Shown here: positions 1-9,421 of the stretch, piece by piece
Layout: every line of letters begins with the position of its first letter
Numbering within the stretch: position 1 is the stretch's first letter
Assembly: GCA_012520655.1 (NCBI GenBank)
Contig: JAAYNW010000080.1
Location: 1 to 50,059, forward strand
Source: Clostridiales bacterium
GTDB taxonomy: Bacteria > Bacillota > Clostridia > Lachnospirales > Lachnospiraceae
Direction of reading: 5' to 3'
DNA length: 50,059 nucleotides
The notes under the pieces: model-generated
What the model saw: only the letters and a program-made list of their open reading frames with translations
The model's database searches: none
What the model was told of the DNA's origin: nothing
Position numbers and translations under genes: made by a program

Positions 1-105
1 TACACTCCTTCGAGTAGTCAGAGCTACAGGAAACAAATCAAAAGTCCACAGTATCTGAATGTATTGAACCACGATATTAAAAGAAAGGAAATATATGATT
101 ATTAG
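1..105 (+). CDS. C-terminal end of an unrecognised ORF cut by the left edge
   Basis: An open frame enters from the left edge and runs 34 codons to a TAG. The piece is polar and basic, with a KSPQYLNVLNHDIKRKE stretch. I do not recognise the family. No start codon can be assigned because it lies outside the window. It could be the tail of a real upstream gene or chance open frame; the only support is that it stays open to a stop just before a hairpin. Confidence 0.25.
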   Translation, partial: YTPSSSQSYRKQIKSPQYLNVLNHDIKRKEIYDY

Positions 106-120
106 CTTCTAAATAATCAT
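95..120 (+). repeat. Perfect 9-bp inverted repeat with 8-nt loop
   Basis: ATGATTATT at 95-103 is perfectly complementary to AATAATCAT at 112-120. It contains the stop of the incoming ORF and sits just before the ribosome site of the nitroreductase. There is no T-tract after it, so it is at best a weak terminator; it may instead be a processing or operator-like site. Confidence 0.4.
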
Positions 121-132
121 ACAAGGAAGAAT

Positions 133-657
133 ATGGATTTTTTAACACTGGCAAAACAACGTTGCACAACACGAGGTTTTACAGGGGCTCAGATTCCCAA
201 AGGGGACTTAAATAAGATATTATCGGCTGGACGTGTCGCCCCTACAGCCTGTAATAAACAACCGCAAAGAATTATTGTTGTTCAGAGCGAAGAAAATATT
301 AAAAAAATTAAAAAGGCATATCCAACTTTTGGATCCAAGTGCGTTTTGATCGTGTGTCGGGATCGGCGGGATGAATTAATACGGCCGTTTGACCAAAAAT
401 GTTCCGGCGATTTGGATATAGGTATTGTCTGCGACCACATGATGTTGGCAGCAAGAGAAATAAATATCGGGAGCGTGATGGTTGGTTTGTTTGATCCCGC
501 GATTATAAGCAATGAATTCAATTTACCGGAGTATATAGAACCGACAGCTTTACTCCTGATGGGATATCCGGAGAAGGACTTTTTAAGTCCGGAGAGACAT
601 GTTTCTCAACGCAAAGAAATAAGTAAAACGGTAATGTATGAAAAATACATAGATTAA
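133..657 (+). CDS. Nitroreductase family protein (FMN-dependent)
   Basis: A 174-residue single-domain nitroreductase-fold protein, expected to be cytoplasmic, FMN-binding and NAD(P)H-dependent. The N-terminus has the family FMN-phosphate motif (RCTTRGF, residues about 10-16), followed by the substrate/FMN segment GRVAPTACNKQPQRI (about 33-47). A central IGIVCDHMMLAAREINIGSVMVG helix-turn and a C-terminal LMGYPEKDF segment are also typical (family members usually read GYP). Length fits the short clostridial subgroup. The start is the ATG preceded by AAGGA at 123-127. The DUF523 gene follows 30 bases downstream, so the two may be co-transcribed. The natural substrate (nitro compound, quinone or flavin) cannot be deduced. 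Confidence 0.88.
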   Translation: MDFLTLAKQRCTTRGFTGAQIPKGDLNKILSAGRVAPTACNKQPQRIIVVQSEENIKKIKKAYPTFGSKCVLIVCRDRRDELIRPFDQKCSGDLDIGIVCDHMMLAAREINIGSVMVGLFDPAIISNEFNLPEYIEPTALLLMGYPEKDFLSPERHVSQRKEISKTVMYEKYID

Positions 658-687
658 GGCATAAGTTTTCCATAGGAGTTATTGATT

Positions 688-1149
688 ATGAAAGTATTAG
701 TAAGTGCATGTGCAATAGGATGTAATTGTAAATATAATGGGAAAAACAATCGCAATGAATCGGTGCTTGAATACCTAAAAGGCAAAGAAGTTCTAAGTAT
801 TTGTCCTGAAATGTTAGCCAATATGCCCATTCCCCGACCCTGTGTTGAGATTGTTGACGGAGTGTTGATGGATGATAAGGGAAATAATGTTGATTCTCAA
901 TATAGAAATGCTGTGGCACTCGCACTGGAAAAGATTAAAGACGAGAGAATTGATTTGGCTATTTTGCAGTCCAGAAGTCCAACATGCGGAGTAAACAATA
1001 TATATGATGGAACGTTTACCGGGAGGTTAATAGTCGGTCAGGGCATTTTTGCAAAGGCCTTGATTGATAAAGGGTATAATGTAAGAGATACAGAAGATTT
1101 TAATGTAATAGAGGATACAGCATGCAATCAAAAAATGAACAGACTGTAA
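688..1149 (+). CDS. DUF523 family protein
   Basis: A 153-residue protein of the DUF523 family, whose biochemical role is not established. Family hallmarks are visible: VSACAIGCNCKYNG near the N-terminus, ICPEMLANMPIPRPCVEI in the middle, and SPTCGVNNIYDGTFTGRLIVGQG towards the C-terminus. The conserved cysteines in these motifs suggest metal or iron-sulfur binding or thiol chemistry, but this is inference. The open frame could begin at TTG 682, but ATG 688 is better placed, with TAGGAG at 673-678. The C-terminus overlaps the start of the broken response regulator by 28 bases. Confidence 0.85.
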   Translation: MKVLVSACAIGCNCKYNGKNNRNESVLEYLKGKEVLSICPEMLANMPIPRPCVEIVDGVLMDDKGNNVDSQYRNAVALALEKIKDERIDLAILQSRSPTCGVNNIYDGTFTGRLIVGQGIFAKALIDKGYNVRDTEDFNVIEDTACNQKMNRL

Positions 1150-1504
1150 AAAATGCCGGATTTATAAATAAACAAAGGATATTCTTAGTTGAGGATGATA
1201 AAGCAATTGCAAAAAACCTCGTACTGTTGCTCCGTTCGGAGGGATTTACAGTAGCCCACGCCTCTACGCACAAAGAGGCACTTGAAGCGCTTAGTGAGAA
1301 TAAAATTGACTTGGCGCTGATTGATATTTCTTTGCCCGACGGGAACTGATTGCACGGATCAGAACTGCCCTGCGTAAAAGCGGATGTTCCCCATTGGCCT
1401 TTGAGATCTAAGGACTTCATGTCGATACGGCAAGCGGTATAGTGAAAAAGAATGGCCGGGAGGTGTTTCTTTCCGCTTTGGAATACCGGCTGCTCTTGGC
1501 ATAA
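1122..1504 (+). pseudogene. Remnant of an OmpR-type response regulator
   Basis: The first 75 codons (1122-1349) encode most of a receiver domain: LVEDDKAIAKNL with the acidic pocket, then LALIDISLPDGN with the phosphoacceptor Asp. A TGA ends this frame. In another frame from about 1347 the linker ELIARIRTALRKS appears, followed by the start of a winged-helix domain (DTASGIVKKNGREVFLSALEYRLLL) that ends at a TAA and contains a further in-frame stop. About 40 residues between the receiver Asp region and the linker, and most of the DNA-binding domain, are gone. This is clear decay by deletion, frameshift and nonsense mutation. Any surviving receiver fragment would lack a DNA-binding output. Confidence 0.8.
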
Positions 1505-1509
1505 CATTC

Positions 1510-2029
1510 TACATATTTACCAATATGGTGATTGCTCCTTACGAGGTGAAAACGCAGTTTGATGCACTGGGCGCGACTGTTAAGCCTACAAAGCTGGGAA
1601 TAACCTTCCAGTTAGAAAATCCCGGTTGATCTACATCTGAAATGCAGGAGATAATAGATGGAGCCGGCATAACCCCGACTATAATCTGTATAATCACTAT
1701 GGTATCTTGGAGCAAAATCGAAATATCACATTTATAGTAAATCTATTTTCAATCGTCTTTATCGCTATGATTTCATTGATTGCGGTTGCCAACGTATTCA
1801 ACACAATTTGTACCAATATCAAGCTGCGCAGACGTAAGCTTGCCATGCTTCGCTCTGTAGGGATGTCTGACAGAGACTTCAATAAGATGATGCGCTTTGA
1901 ATGCGCTCCCTATGGAGCACTGACGATGCTTTGGGGAGTGCCCTCTCGGTATTCATTACTACGCTGTATGCCATTCACAGGATAAAGCGGGAAAATATCA
2001 TTGACGCGCTGTGGGATGATACGGCTTGA
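1510..2029 (+). pseudogene. Remnant of an FtsX-type ABC transporter permease
   Basis: Directly after the truncated regulator the sequence switches to permease-derived coding. It starts with FTNMVIAPYEVKTQFDALGATVKPTKLGITF, which ends at a stop near 1627. A second frame then carries a membrane helix (NLFSIVFIAMISLIAVANVF) and the FtsX signature RRRKLAMLRSVGMSDRDFNKMMRFE (ORF 1707-1985). A third frame carries a tail (RIKRENIIDALWDD) ending at TGA 2027-2029. At least one nonsense codon and two frameshifts break it. The regulator-permease junction implies that the kinase, ATPase and most of the permease of an antibiotic-sensing type transporter cluster were deleted. Confidence 0.78.
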
Positions 2030-2078
2030 AAAACGATGCTTAGACAGGAAAACACCTATGCTTAAATACTATTTATAC

Positions 2079-2113
2079 CCCTCCATACACATAAGGTTTG
2101 GAGGGATTTTTTT
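2079..2113 (+). terminator. Rho-independent terminator
   Basis: CCCTCCA at 2079-2085 pairs with TGGAGGG at 2099-2105, followed closely by seven T at 2107-2113. It lies after the decayed permease and before the sugar operon, so it separates the two regions. Confidence 0.75.
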
Positions 2114-2182
2114 GAGCTCAGGTGTAGTCTGTTATGAACACGCCGGATTGGACAGAGGCGAAGAAAAAGAATAGATATAAAA

Positions 2183-2211
2183 TTTTCTTTTATATAATTA
2201 TATGTTATAAT
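2183..2211 (+). promoter_or_regulatory. Possible promoter of the glycosidase operon
   Basis: A consensus -10 TATAAT at 2206-2211 lies in a very AT-rich stretch about 70 bases ahead of the first glycosidase. The matching -35 (TTTTCT, 2183-2188, 17-base spacer) is poor, so an activator may be needed or the promoter may be elsewhere. No operator palindrome was identified and no sugar regulator gene is adjacent. Confidence 0.35.
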
Positions 2212-2282
2212 TTAGTAAAATTGGCATAAGAAATAGGTGTATTAAATTAAAATATATTGAAAATAAACAAATGGAGGGGGAT

Positions 2283-3566
2283 ATGGAAGTTAAATTCAAA
2301 AATCAATTATCATTAGGGGTTGCATCGGCAGCAACTCAGATTGAAGGTGGTGAATGCGGGCATAACTGGAATGACTGGTATGCAAGAGGGAATATCAAGG
2401 ATCATTCCAATCCGGCTCGGGCGACGGATCACTATCGATTATGGAAAGAAGATGCAGATCTTATGGCTTCGATGCAGATCAAGCATTATCGGATGGGAAT
2501 TGAATGGGCGAGAATATGTCCGGGTGAAGGAGAAGTGGATGAGACAGTCATTGCACATTATAAGGAGGAACTGCAATATTTAAAGGAACAGGGAATTGCG
2601 GTTCTGCTTACAATTCATCATTTTACCAATCCTATGTGGTTTGAGGAAAAAGGAGCATTCACAAAGCAAGAGAACATAGGATATTTCCTCGATTTTGTGA
2701 AGCTTATTGTCAACGAATTCGGAGACCTTGTTTCTGAATACATAACCATTAACGAGCCTAATGTATATGCGGCTAATTCCTATTACTTCGGGGAGTGGCC
2801 TCCCGGGGAAAAATCATTTTCCCAAGCGATTTCGGTCATGTCCAATATGGCCGTCTGTCATATTATGGCCTACCGGATGATACATAGCATGCGAGAGTCA
2901 ATGGGGTATGAGGATACAAAGGTGAGCTTTGCCAATCATGTTCGTGTTTTTGAACCGCAGAATCCGGGAAATCCCTGGCATTGCATTTGTGCGAAGCTAC
3001 TAGAAAGGTTTTTTCAAGGCGCTGTAGCCGAAGCGATATCCACAGGTAACTTTAAATGGCCGTTAAAAAGGTCAAAAGATATCCTACATGGTGAATATCT
3101 GGATTTCGTTGCAATAAATTATTATACACGGAGTACGGTGTCGGGTTTTGGCGATGGAGTGAAGAAGGTTGCACCGAAGAATGATCTGGGCTGGGAGATT
3201 TATCCGGAAGGGATTATCCGTTGTGCTAAACATATGTATCACATATTAAAACGGCCGATTTATATTACGGAGAATGGAACCTGCGATAATCAGGACGAGT
3301 TCCGATCAAAATATATCTACGAACATTTAAAAGCAATAAGTGAGTCCGACCTTCCGATAACAAGGTACTATTATTGGTGCTATTGTGATAACTTTGAATG
3401 GCTGGAAGGAGAAAGTGCACGCTTTGGGCTGGTACATGTCAATTACGAGACCCAGGAAAGAGCGATCAAAGATTCAGGCAGGTTTTATACGAGGATGATT
3501 GAAGAAAACGGCATATCGGAAGAACTCTATAGAGAGTACGTGGAACCATTAAAGTATCACTATTAA
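2283..3566 (+). CDS. GH1 beta-glucosidase/beta-glycosidase
   Basis: A cytoplasmic retaining glycoside hydrolase family 1 enzyme (427 residues), expected to cleave beta-glucosides or beta-galactosides. The acid/base is E158 in TINEPN and the nucleophile is E330 in YITENG. The N-terminal glycone motif (ASAATQIEGG), the HYRMGIEWARI strand and the aglycone-side NFEWLEG segment are present. The frame can be opened at ATG 2271, but GGAGG at 2273-2277 would then lie inside the gene, so ATG 2283 is preferred. It is slightly shorter than many GH1 enzymes (about 450). Because the operon encodes a symporter and not a PTS, an unphosphorylated substrate is more likely than a 6-phospho-glycoside. Confidence 0.9.
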   Translation: MEVKFKNQLSLGVASAATQIEGGECGHNWNDWYARGNIKDHSNPARATDHYRLWKEDADLMASMQIKHYRMGIEWARICPGEGEVDETVIAHYKEELQYLKEQGIAVLLTIHHFTNPMWFEEKGAFTKQENIGYFLDFVKLIVNEFGDLVSEYITINEPNVYAANSYYFGEWPPGEKSFSQAISVMSNMAVCHIMAYRMIHSMRESMGYEDTKVSFANHVRVFEPQNPGNPWHCICAKLLERFFQGAVAEAISTGNFKWPLKRSKDILHGEYLDFVAINYYTRSTVSGFGDGVKKVAPKNDLGWEIYPEGIIRCAKHMYHILKRPIYITENGTCDNQDEFRSKYIYEHLKAISESDLPITRYYYWCYCDNFEWLEGESARFGLVHVNYETQERAIKDSGRFYTRMIEENGISEELYREYVEPLKYHY

Positions 3567-3648
3567 TATCTGCGAGATGAATGAAAACTGCATGAATTAT
3601 AGTTATGCAAGCGACTATGAGATATAGAATGCGAAAGGAGAGTGTGAT

Positions 3649-5985
3649 TTGATTTCAATTGATGGAACAAGCTTTCGTTTGGATACGGATGGGACAACCT
3701 ATCTTTTCAGAAGAACAAAGTATGGGCACATAGAGCATGTTTATTATGGAAACCGATTAAGTAAAGAGGATGGGGCGAATGCTCTGGCTCAGAAACGGTC
3801 CATTACGATTGGCAGCAGTATTCTTTACAGCAGGGAAGACGATATTTACAGTCTGGATAGTATGTGTTTGGAATGGTCGGACAATGGACGGGGCGATTAT
3901 CGTTACAGTCCGACAGAGGTTAAGATGCCTGATGGCAGCTTTGTTACCGACTTCGTTTATGAAAGTCATAAAATACTTGAGGGTACTGTTGCGATGGAGT
4001 CTATGCCTACAGCCTATGGCGGTGATCAGACGCTCATAATAATGTTAAAGGATAAGACATATCCGATTTTTATTGACTTGTATTATACGGTATTCGAGCA
4101 AACAAATGTAATAAGCAGGAGAGCGGTTGTAAGGAATGAAGGAAAGGACCCTATAACAATTCAACGTATCATGAGCTTTTCTGTGGATCTGCCGGATGAG
4201 TGTTTTCAGATGTACACCCTGGATGGAGGCTGGATTAAAGAAGCCAACTTGCATAAGCGACCGGTCTCTTACGGAATTACGATAAATTCTTCCACAACAG
4301 GAGCGAGCAGTAATCGTCACAATCCTGCATTTTTATTAGCAGAAGCTGATGCGAATGAAGACTATGGAAGCGTATATTCCTTCAATATGATTTATAGCGG
4401 CAATCATTATAGTGTAGTAGAAAAGAGTGAGCGTGATTACGTCCGTGTATGTATGGGAATTAATCCGCATTTATTCGAATGGATATTATTTCCGGATGAG
4501 AAGTTTGAGACGCCGGAATGCGTGATGAGCTATAGCAGTCAGGGATTCAACGGTACCAGTCACAATATGCATGATTTCATCAATGAGCATATCGTAAGAG
4601 GTAACTATAAGAAGAAGGAAAGACCGATTCTGCTAAATAATTGGGAGGCCCACTTTTTCGATTTTAATAAAAGGAAACTCTTACAGCTGGCCAAGGATGC
4701 GAAAAAGCTGGGGATAGAACTGTTTGTATTGGATGACGGCTGGTTTGGCGATCGTAATAATGATAAAGCCGGGCTTGGAGATTATAGGGTAAATCCCAAG
4801 AAATTACCCGGAGGGATAAAGGCTTTTGCAGATGAAATAAGAAACATTGGGTTAGACTTCGGCCTTTGGTTTGAACCGGAGATGGTGAATGAGGACAGTG
4901 AGTTATATAGGAGTCATCCGGAGTATGCTATTAAACTGCCAAACCGTCCGCCTGTTCTGGGAAGAAATCAGTTGGTGTTGGATCTATGCAAAAAGGAAGT
5001 TCGGGATTATATTGTAGAGCAAGTCAGCAACATTCTGGATGAGGCGAAGATTTCTTATGTGAAATGGGATATGAACCGCCATATTGCGGAAGCATTTTCT
5101 GAGGCTTTGAAAAACCAAGGCGAGTTCTATCATCGTTACATTCTTGGTCTCTATGAGGTACTGACCAGAATATTCAAACCCAGACCCCATATTTTACTGG
5201 AGAGCTGTTCCAGTGGCGGCAATAGGTTTGACCTAGGAATGCTTTGCTATAGCCCGCAGATCTGGGCTTCCGATGATACGGATCCCATCGAGCGGCTGAA
5301 GATTCAGACGGGCTTATCCTATTTTTATCCCCAGTCTACTATTGGGGCTCATGTTTCGCAGGCGCCTCATCAGCAGACCTTACGCGAGACACCCCTTGCA
5401 ACCCGTTTCCATGCTGCTTGTTTCGGATGCTTAGGGTACGAGCTGGACTTAAAGTATCTGACACCGGAGCAAAGAAAAGATATTGCGGAGCAAATAGCAT
5501 TCTATAAGCAGTATCGAAAGAGCTTTCAGTATGGAAGATTTTATAGGGTTAAGTCCTACAAATCCAATAAAATCATATGGGAAACGGTAAGTGAGGACAA
5601 GACAATAGCGCTAACGGGGCTTTTTCAGACTTTAGCTGCCGCGGCGGAAAGCAGCGACAAGCTGAAGGTTATTGGTCTGGAAGAAGGACGGTTCACCGTT
5701 CGGACAAGACCACAAATGCTTTATATTGAGCGCTTTGGAGGATTAATAAAGCACGTTGCGCCTGTAGGGTTAAATCCCGACGGTGTAATAATGCGGGTAG
5801 CCAATCGATATTATAGCTTGAAGGACTGCGTGGAAACCTATAGCTGTTCTTCAGAGGCGCTTGCGGCAGGCATACCTTTATGTGAGCAGTTTATCGGGAC
5901 AGGGTATCATGAAAATGTACGAATGCTCGGTGATTTTGGGTCAAATATGTATATTACGGTGAAGGAAAGCGAACGGCAAATGTAG
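3649..5985 (+). CDS. GH36 alpha-galactosidase
   Basis: A 778-residue alpha-galactosidase of family GH36, acting on melibiose, raffinose-family oligosaccharides or similar. The order is an N-terminal beta-supersandwich domain, a catalytic barrel starting near residue 320 (LLNNWEAHFFDF), and a C-terminal beta domain. The nucleophile is D474 in KWDMNRH and the acid/base is the Asp in ASDDTD near residue 542; the cysteine-containing SCSSGGNRFDLGML loop is also present. There is no signal peptide, so it works inside the cell on imported sugar. The start is TTG 3649 with AAAGGAG eight bases upstream. It lies 82 bases after the GH1 gene and 40 bases before the transporter, in the same operon. Confidence 0.95.
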   Translation: MISIDGTSFRLDTDGTTYLFRRTKYGHIEHVYYGNRLSKEDGANALAQKRSITIGSSILYSREDDIYSLDSMCLEWSDNGRGDYRYSPTEVKMPDGSFVTDFVYESHKILEGTVAMESMPTAYGGDQTLIIMLKDKTYPIFIDLYYTVFEQTNVISRRAVVRNEGKDPITIQRIMSFSVDLPDECFQMYTLDGGWIKEANLHKRPVSYGITINSSTTGASSNRHNPAFLLAEADANEDYGSVYSFNMIYSGNHYSVVEKSERDYVRVCMGINPHLFEWILFPDEKFETPECVMSYSSQGFNGTSHNMHDFINEHIVRGNYKKKERPILLNNWEAHFFDFNKRKLLQLAKDAKKLGIELFVLDDGWFGDRNNDKAGLGDYRVNPKKLPGGIKAFADEIRNIGLDFGLWFEPEMVNEDSELYRSHPEYAIKLPNRPPVLGRNQLVLDLCKKEVRDYIVEQVSNILDEAKISYVKWDMNRHIAEAFSEALKNQGEFYHRYILGLYEVLTRIFKPRPHILLESCSSGGNRFDLGMLCYSPQIWASDDTDPIERLKIQTGLSYFYPQSTIGAHVSQAPHQQTLRETPLATRFHAACFGCLGYELDLKYLTPEQRKDIAEQIAFYKQYRKSFQYGRFYRVKSYKSNKIIWETVSEDKTIALTGLFQTLAAAAESSDKLKVIGLEEGRFTVRTRPQMLYIERFGGLIKHVAPVGLNPDGVIMRVANRYYSLKDCVETYSCSSEALAAGIPLCEQFIGTGYHENVRMLGDFGSNMYITVKESERQM

Positions 5986-6025
5986 CAATTATATTTTACA
6001 AGCATACGTAGAAATGAGGACAAAT

Positions 6026-7399
6026 ATGGAAGCAAGAACAAAAAGAAATCGTAATCGTTATATGTTCGGCCTCGGAACGGTTGGCAGAGATATGCTTTAT
6101 TCAGTTGTAAGCATGTATCTTCTATTCTTTCTGACGGATATTTTGGATTTACCGGATTCCACTATGTGGTGGATGACGGGAGCAATGACTATACTTCGTA
6201 TATTTGACGCTGTAAATGATCCGATCATGGGATTTTTAGTAGATAATACTCACTCACGATTCGGTAAATTTAAACCATGGATTGTGATAGGGGCTATACT
6301 TGGCGGTATTCTTACGGCACTATTGTTCCACGATTTCGGACTAAAGGGAGCAGGCTATGTGGCGATGTTTGTAGTAGTATATCTTCTCTGGGACATAACC
6401 TACGGCGCAAATGATATCGCTTATTGGTCGATGCTTCCGTCCCTGACACTCGACCAAAAAGAACGTGAGAAAACCGGTTCCTTTGCCAGAATATGTGCCA
6501 ATATCGGTCTGTTTACGACTGTAGTCGGTATATTGCCGGTTACTAATGCCCTGGGTGGAGATAAAAAAGCCTGGCAGATTACAGTAATAGCAATTGTATT
6601 GATTACATGGGCATTTTTAATGTTTACGGTATTTGGAGTAAAAGAAGATAAAAATATTAATGTGAAACAAGAGTCCACTTCCTTAAAAGAAATGTTCAAA
6701 GTGCTATTCCAGAATGACCAGCTGTTATTTACAGCTATTTCAATGGGATTATTTATGATTGGTTATTCTACTACCACTGCTTTTGGAGTATATTACTTTA
6801 AGTATGTTTTTAAGAACGAAGGAATGTACTCGGTGTTTGCTGCGATTCTCGGAGTCTCGCAGCTGGCTGCCTTATCGGTATTTCCTCTATTCTCCAAAAA
6901 GTACAGCAGGAAAGCTTTATATGCTTCGGCAACTATATTGGTAGTAGCCGGATATGTAGTGTTCTTCCTTTCACCGATGAATATGCTGATTATCGGCATG
7001 GCCGGTATCCTTATTTTTACCGGTCAGGCATTCATACAGCTGCTGATGCTGATGTTTTTGACAGATACGGTAGAGTACGGACAGTGGAAGCTGGGACGCC
7101 GTAACGAAAGTATCACCTTTTCTGTACAGCCGTTTATCAACAAAATCGGAGGAGCAATTGCAAATGGGATTGTAGGAGTGACCTTGATTATTTCCGGCAT
7201 TAATTCCGCTAAGACACCGGAGGATGTTACGGATTCCGGATTACTTACCATGAAGCTTGCTATGTTAATTTTACCGCTTATCTTTATTGTGGTCGGTTAC
7301 ATAATTTATCATAAGAAGTTCAAGATTGATAACCGGATGTATGATAGCATAATATCCGAATTGGCGGCTCGCGGTGAAATAAACAGAGAACAGGAGTGA
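6026..7399 (+). CDS. GPH-family (MelB-like) sugar:cation symporter
   Basis: An integral membrane transporter of the glycoside-pentoside-hexuronide:cation symporter family, about 457 residues with about 12 predicted helices. Family features include the N-terminal FGLGTVGRDMLYSVVSMYLLFFLTD segment, DPIMGFLVDNTHSRFGKFKPWI with the conserved Asp and Arg of the helix 2-3 loop, and the later DTVEYGQWKLGRRNE motif. It likely imports alpha-galactosides, isomaltose-type or beta-linked sugars for the flanking intracellular glycosidases. The frame is open from ATG 6014, but AGGA at 6017-6020 fits ATG 6026 better. Gene spacing (40 and 6 bases) supports one operon. Confidence 0.9.
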   Translation: MEARTKRNRNRYMFGLGTVGRDMLYSVVSMYLLFFLTDILDLPDSTMWWMTGAMTILRIFDAVNDPIMGFLVDNTHSRFGKFKPWIVIGAILGGILTALLFHDFGLKGAGYVAMFVVVYLLWDITYGANDIAYWSMLPSLTLDQKEREKTGSFARICANIGLFTTVVGILPVTNALGGDKKAWQITVIAIVLITWAFLMFTVFGVKEDKNINVKQESTSLKEMFKVLFQNDQLLFTAISMGLFMIGYSTTTAFGVYYFKYVFKNEGMYSVFAAILGVSQLAALSVFPLFSKKYSRKALYASATILVVAGYVVFFLSPMNMLIIGMAGILIFTGQAFIQLLMLMFLTDTVEYGQWKLGRRNESITFSVQPFINKIGGAIANGIVGVTLIISGINSAKTPEDVTDSGLLTMKLAMLILPLIFIVVGYIIYHKKFKIDNRMYDSIISELAARGEINREQE

Positions 7400-7405
7400 T
7401 ATACT

Positions 7406-9277
7406 ATGTTGACCAAAAACAGTCGTATCAAGGATGTATATGCAAATCCGATTGGAAAGGACGTCATTGACCGAGTCCTCTTACAAATGAATATAAGCAA
7501 GAAGGCAGTTACCAATTCGATTGTAGGCAACCTAAAGCTAAAGGCTTTGCCGAAGCTGCTTAAAAGCCGGCTGGATGAGGACTTCGTGAATACTTTGATT
7601 ACACTTTTAAACACGGAGTATGAAACAGCAAAGGCCGATGATGAGCCGATTCAAAAAGCTTGGTGGAAGGAAGCAGTATTTTATCAGATTTACCCCCGAA
7701 GCTTTATGGACAGTAATGGAGATGGCATTGGCGATTTGCAGGGCATTATAAGTAAATTGGATTACATAAAAGAGTTGGGTATAGATGCCCTCTGGCTCTC
7801 ACCGATCTACGATTCTCCTAACGATGACAATGGGTACGACATAAGAGACTACCATAAAATCATGGATGAGTTCGGAACGATGGAGGACTTTGACAGGTTG
7901 TTATCCGAGACTCATAAACGCGAGATGCGGCTTATTATGGACCTTGTGGTAAACCATACCTCAGATGAACATGAGTGGTATCAGAAAGCTGTTCACGAGC
8001 CGGATTCCAAGTATGCAGACTATTATATTTTTAAGGAACAGCCTAACAACTGGACCTCGTTTTTCAGCGGCAGCGCGTGGAATTATGTAGAAGAACGGGG
8101 GCAGTATGCGTTGCATCTGTTCTCAAAGAAGCAGATGGACTTAAATTGGGAAAATGAAAATCTGCGTCATGAGATTCATGATATGGTAAGGTGGTGGCTG
8201 GAAAAAGGTGTGGATGGGTTTCGTCTGGATGTCATCAATTACATCTCTAAGCGTAGCGGCCTGCCGGACGGTAATGAGAGTATCGGCAGACTCATGGGTT
8301 ATCATGGGGTAGAACATTATTTCTATGGACCTCGTCTCCACGAATATCTGCATGAATTGAAAGAGAAGGCGTTTATTCCATATAATGCTTTTTCTGTTGG
8401 AGAAACTCCCGGGACGGGAATGGAAATGAGCAGACTGCTGACTGCCGATTACCGGAAAGAGCTGGATATGGTGTTTTCCTTTGACCATCTGGAAACACCG
8501 GGTCACACGCGTTTTGATGATTATCGTTATGACCTTAATTATTTAAAGAGTTATATGATTAACTGGATGGAGAATTACGGGAATCATTGTCAGCCGTCAT
8601 TGTTTTTTGAAAACCACGATAATCCACGTATGATTTCTAAAATAAATCCCGATCCGCAGTATCGGAATGTGCTGGGGAAGCTCTTGGCCGTAATACAGCT
8701 TACGCTGTGGGGCACACCATTTATATACCAGGGGCAGGAACTTGGGATGATTAATCAGAATTTTAAGTCCATTTTGGATTTTCGTGATGTGGAGTCGTTG
8801 AATCTTTATGAAGAGTTATGCCATACCATGAAAAAAGAAGAGGCATTTGCAAGAGTATTGGCCGGTTCAAGAGATCATGCCAGGACGCCTATGCAGTGGA
8901 GCAATGGGCAATATGCGGGATTTTCCGTAGGAAAGCCTTGGATTATGATGGATGAAGATTATAAGAATTGCAATGTAGAGGCGCAGCTTCAAGATGAGAA
9001 CTCTATCCTTTGCTTTTTTAAGAAACTGATTGCGCTGCGCAAGCAACATAAAGTCATCTGCTATGGAGTTGTACAAATTACGAATCAAAAAGAAAAAAAT
9101 CTATTCACCTATTATCGTATGGATGAAACAGAAACGCTGTATATTGAGATAAATCTAAGCTCATCCGTTAAGAAACGAAAAAAATATCCCAAGGGCATTC
9201 GGCTGCTGTCGAACTATACAGAGGGTTCGGTGCCATTCCTGAGACCATATGAGGCGAACATATGGAAATGCGAATAA
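7406..9277 (+). CDS. GH13 oligo-1,6-glucosidase-type alpha-glucosidase with N-terminal extension
   Basis: A 623-residue cytoplasmic GH13 enzyme. The catalytic part starts near residue 84 (WWKEAVFYQIYPRSF). The triad is D275 (FRLDVIN), E333 (SVGETPG) and D405 (FENHDNPR). QMDLNWEN and the Val after the nucleophile resemble the alpha-1,6-specific subgroup acting on isomaltose or panose; trehalose-6-phosphate or sucrose activity is less likely without a PTS. Residues 1-80 form a helical extension (SRIKDVYANPIGKDVIDRVL onward) absent from standard oligo-1,6-glucosidases. The start follows an AGGAG six bases after the symporter stop, so the genes are probably cotranslated. C-terminal beta domain is present; length of the catalytic part is normal. 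Confidence 0.88.
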   Translation: MLTKNSRIKDVYANPIGKDVIDRVLLQMNISKKAVTNSIVGNLKLKALPKLLKSRLDEDFVNTLITLLNTEYETAKADDEPIQKAWWKEAVFYQIYPRSFMDSNGDGIGDLQGIISKLDYIKELGIDALWLSPIYDSPNDDNGYDIRDYHKIMDEFGTMEDFDRLLSETHKREMRLIMDLVVNHTSDEHEWYQKAVHEPDSKYADYYIFKEQPNNWTSFFSGSAWNYVEERGQYALHLFSKKQMDLNWENENLRHEIHDMVRWWLEKGVDGFRLDVINYISKRSGLPDGNESIGRLMGYHGVEHYFYGPRLHEYLHELKEKAFIPYNAFSVGETPGTGMEMSRLLTADYRKELDMVFSFDHLETPGHTRFDDYRYDLNYLKSYMINWMENYGNHCQPSLFFENHDNPRMISKINPDPQYRNVLGKLLAVIQLTLWGTPFIYQGQELGMINQNFKSILDFRDVESLNLYEELCHTMKKEEAFARVLAGSRDHARTPMQWSNGQYAGFSVGKPWIMMDEDYKNCNVEAQLQDENSILCFFKKLIALRKQHKVICYGVVQITNQKEKNLFTYYRMDETETLYIEINLSSSVKKRKKYPKGIRLLSNYTEGSVPFLRPYEANIWKCE

Positions 9278-9421
9278 TGACATATGAAAATATGAATAGA
9301 TGTGTGTACTTTTTTAAAGAAATCATTTATAATATAGTTACATGAAATAACATAGAGGTCATATGAATGGCTAAGCATTTTGCAGAACAATAAAATATAT
9401 CTTGCGTGAATTTTAGTAGAC

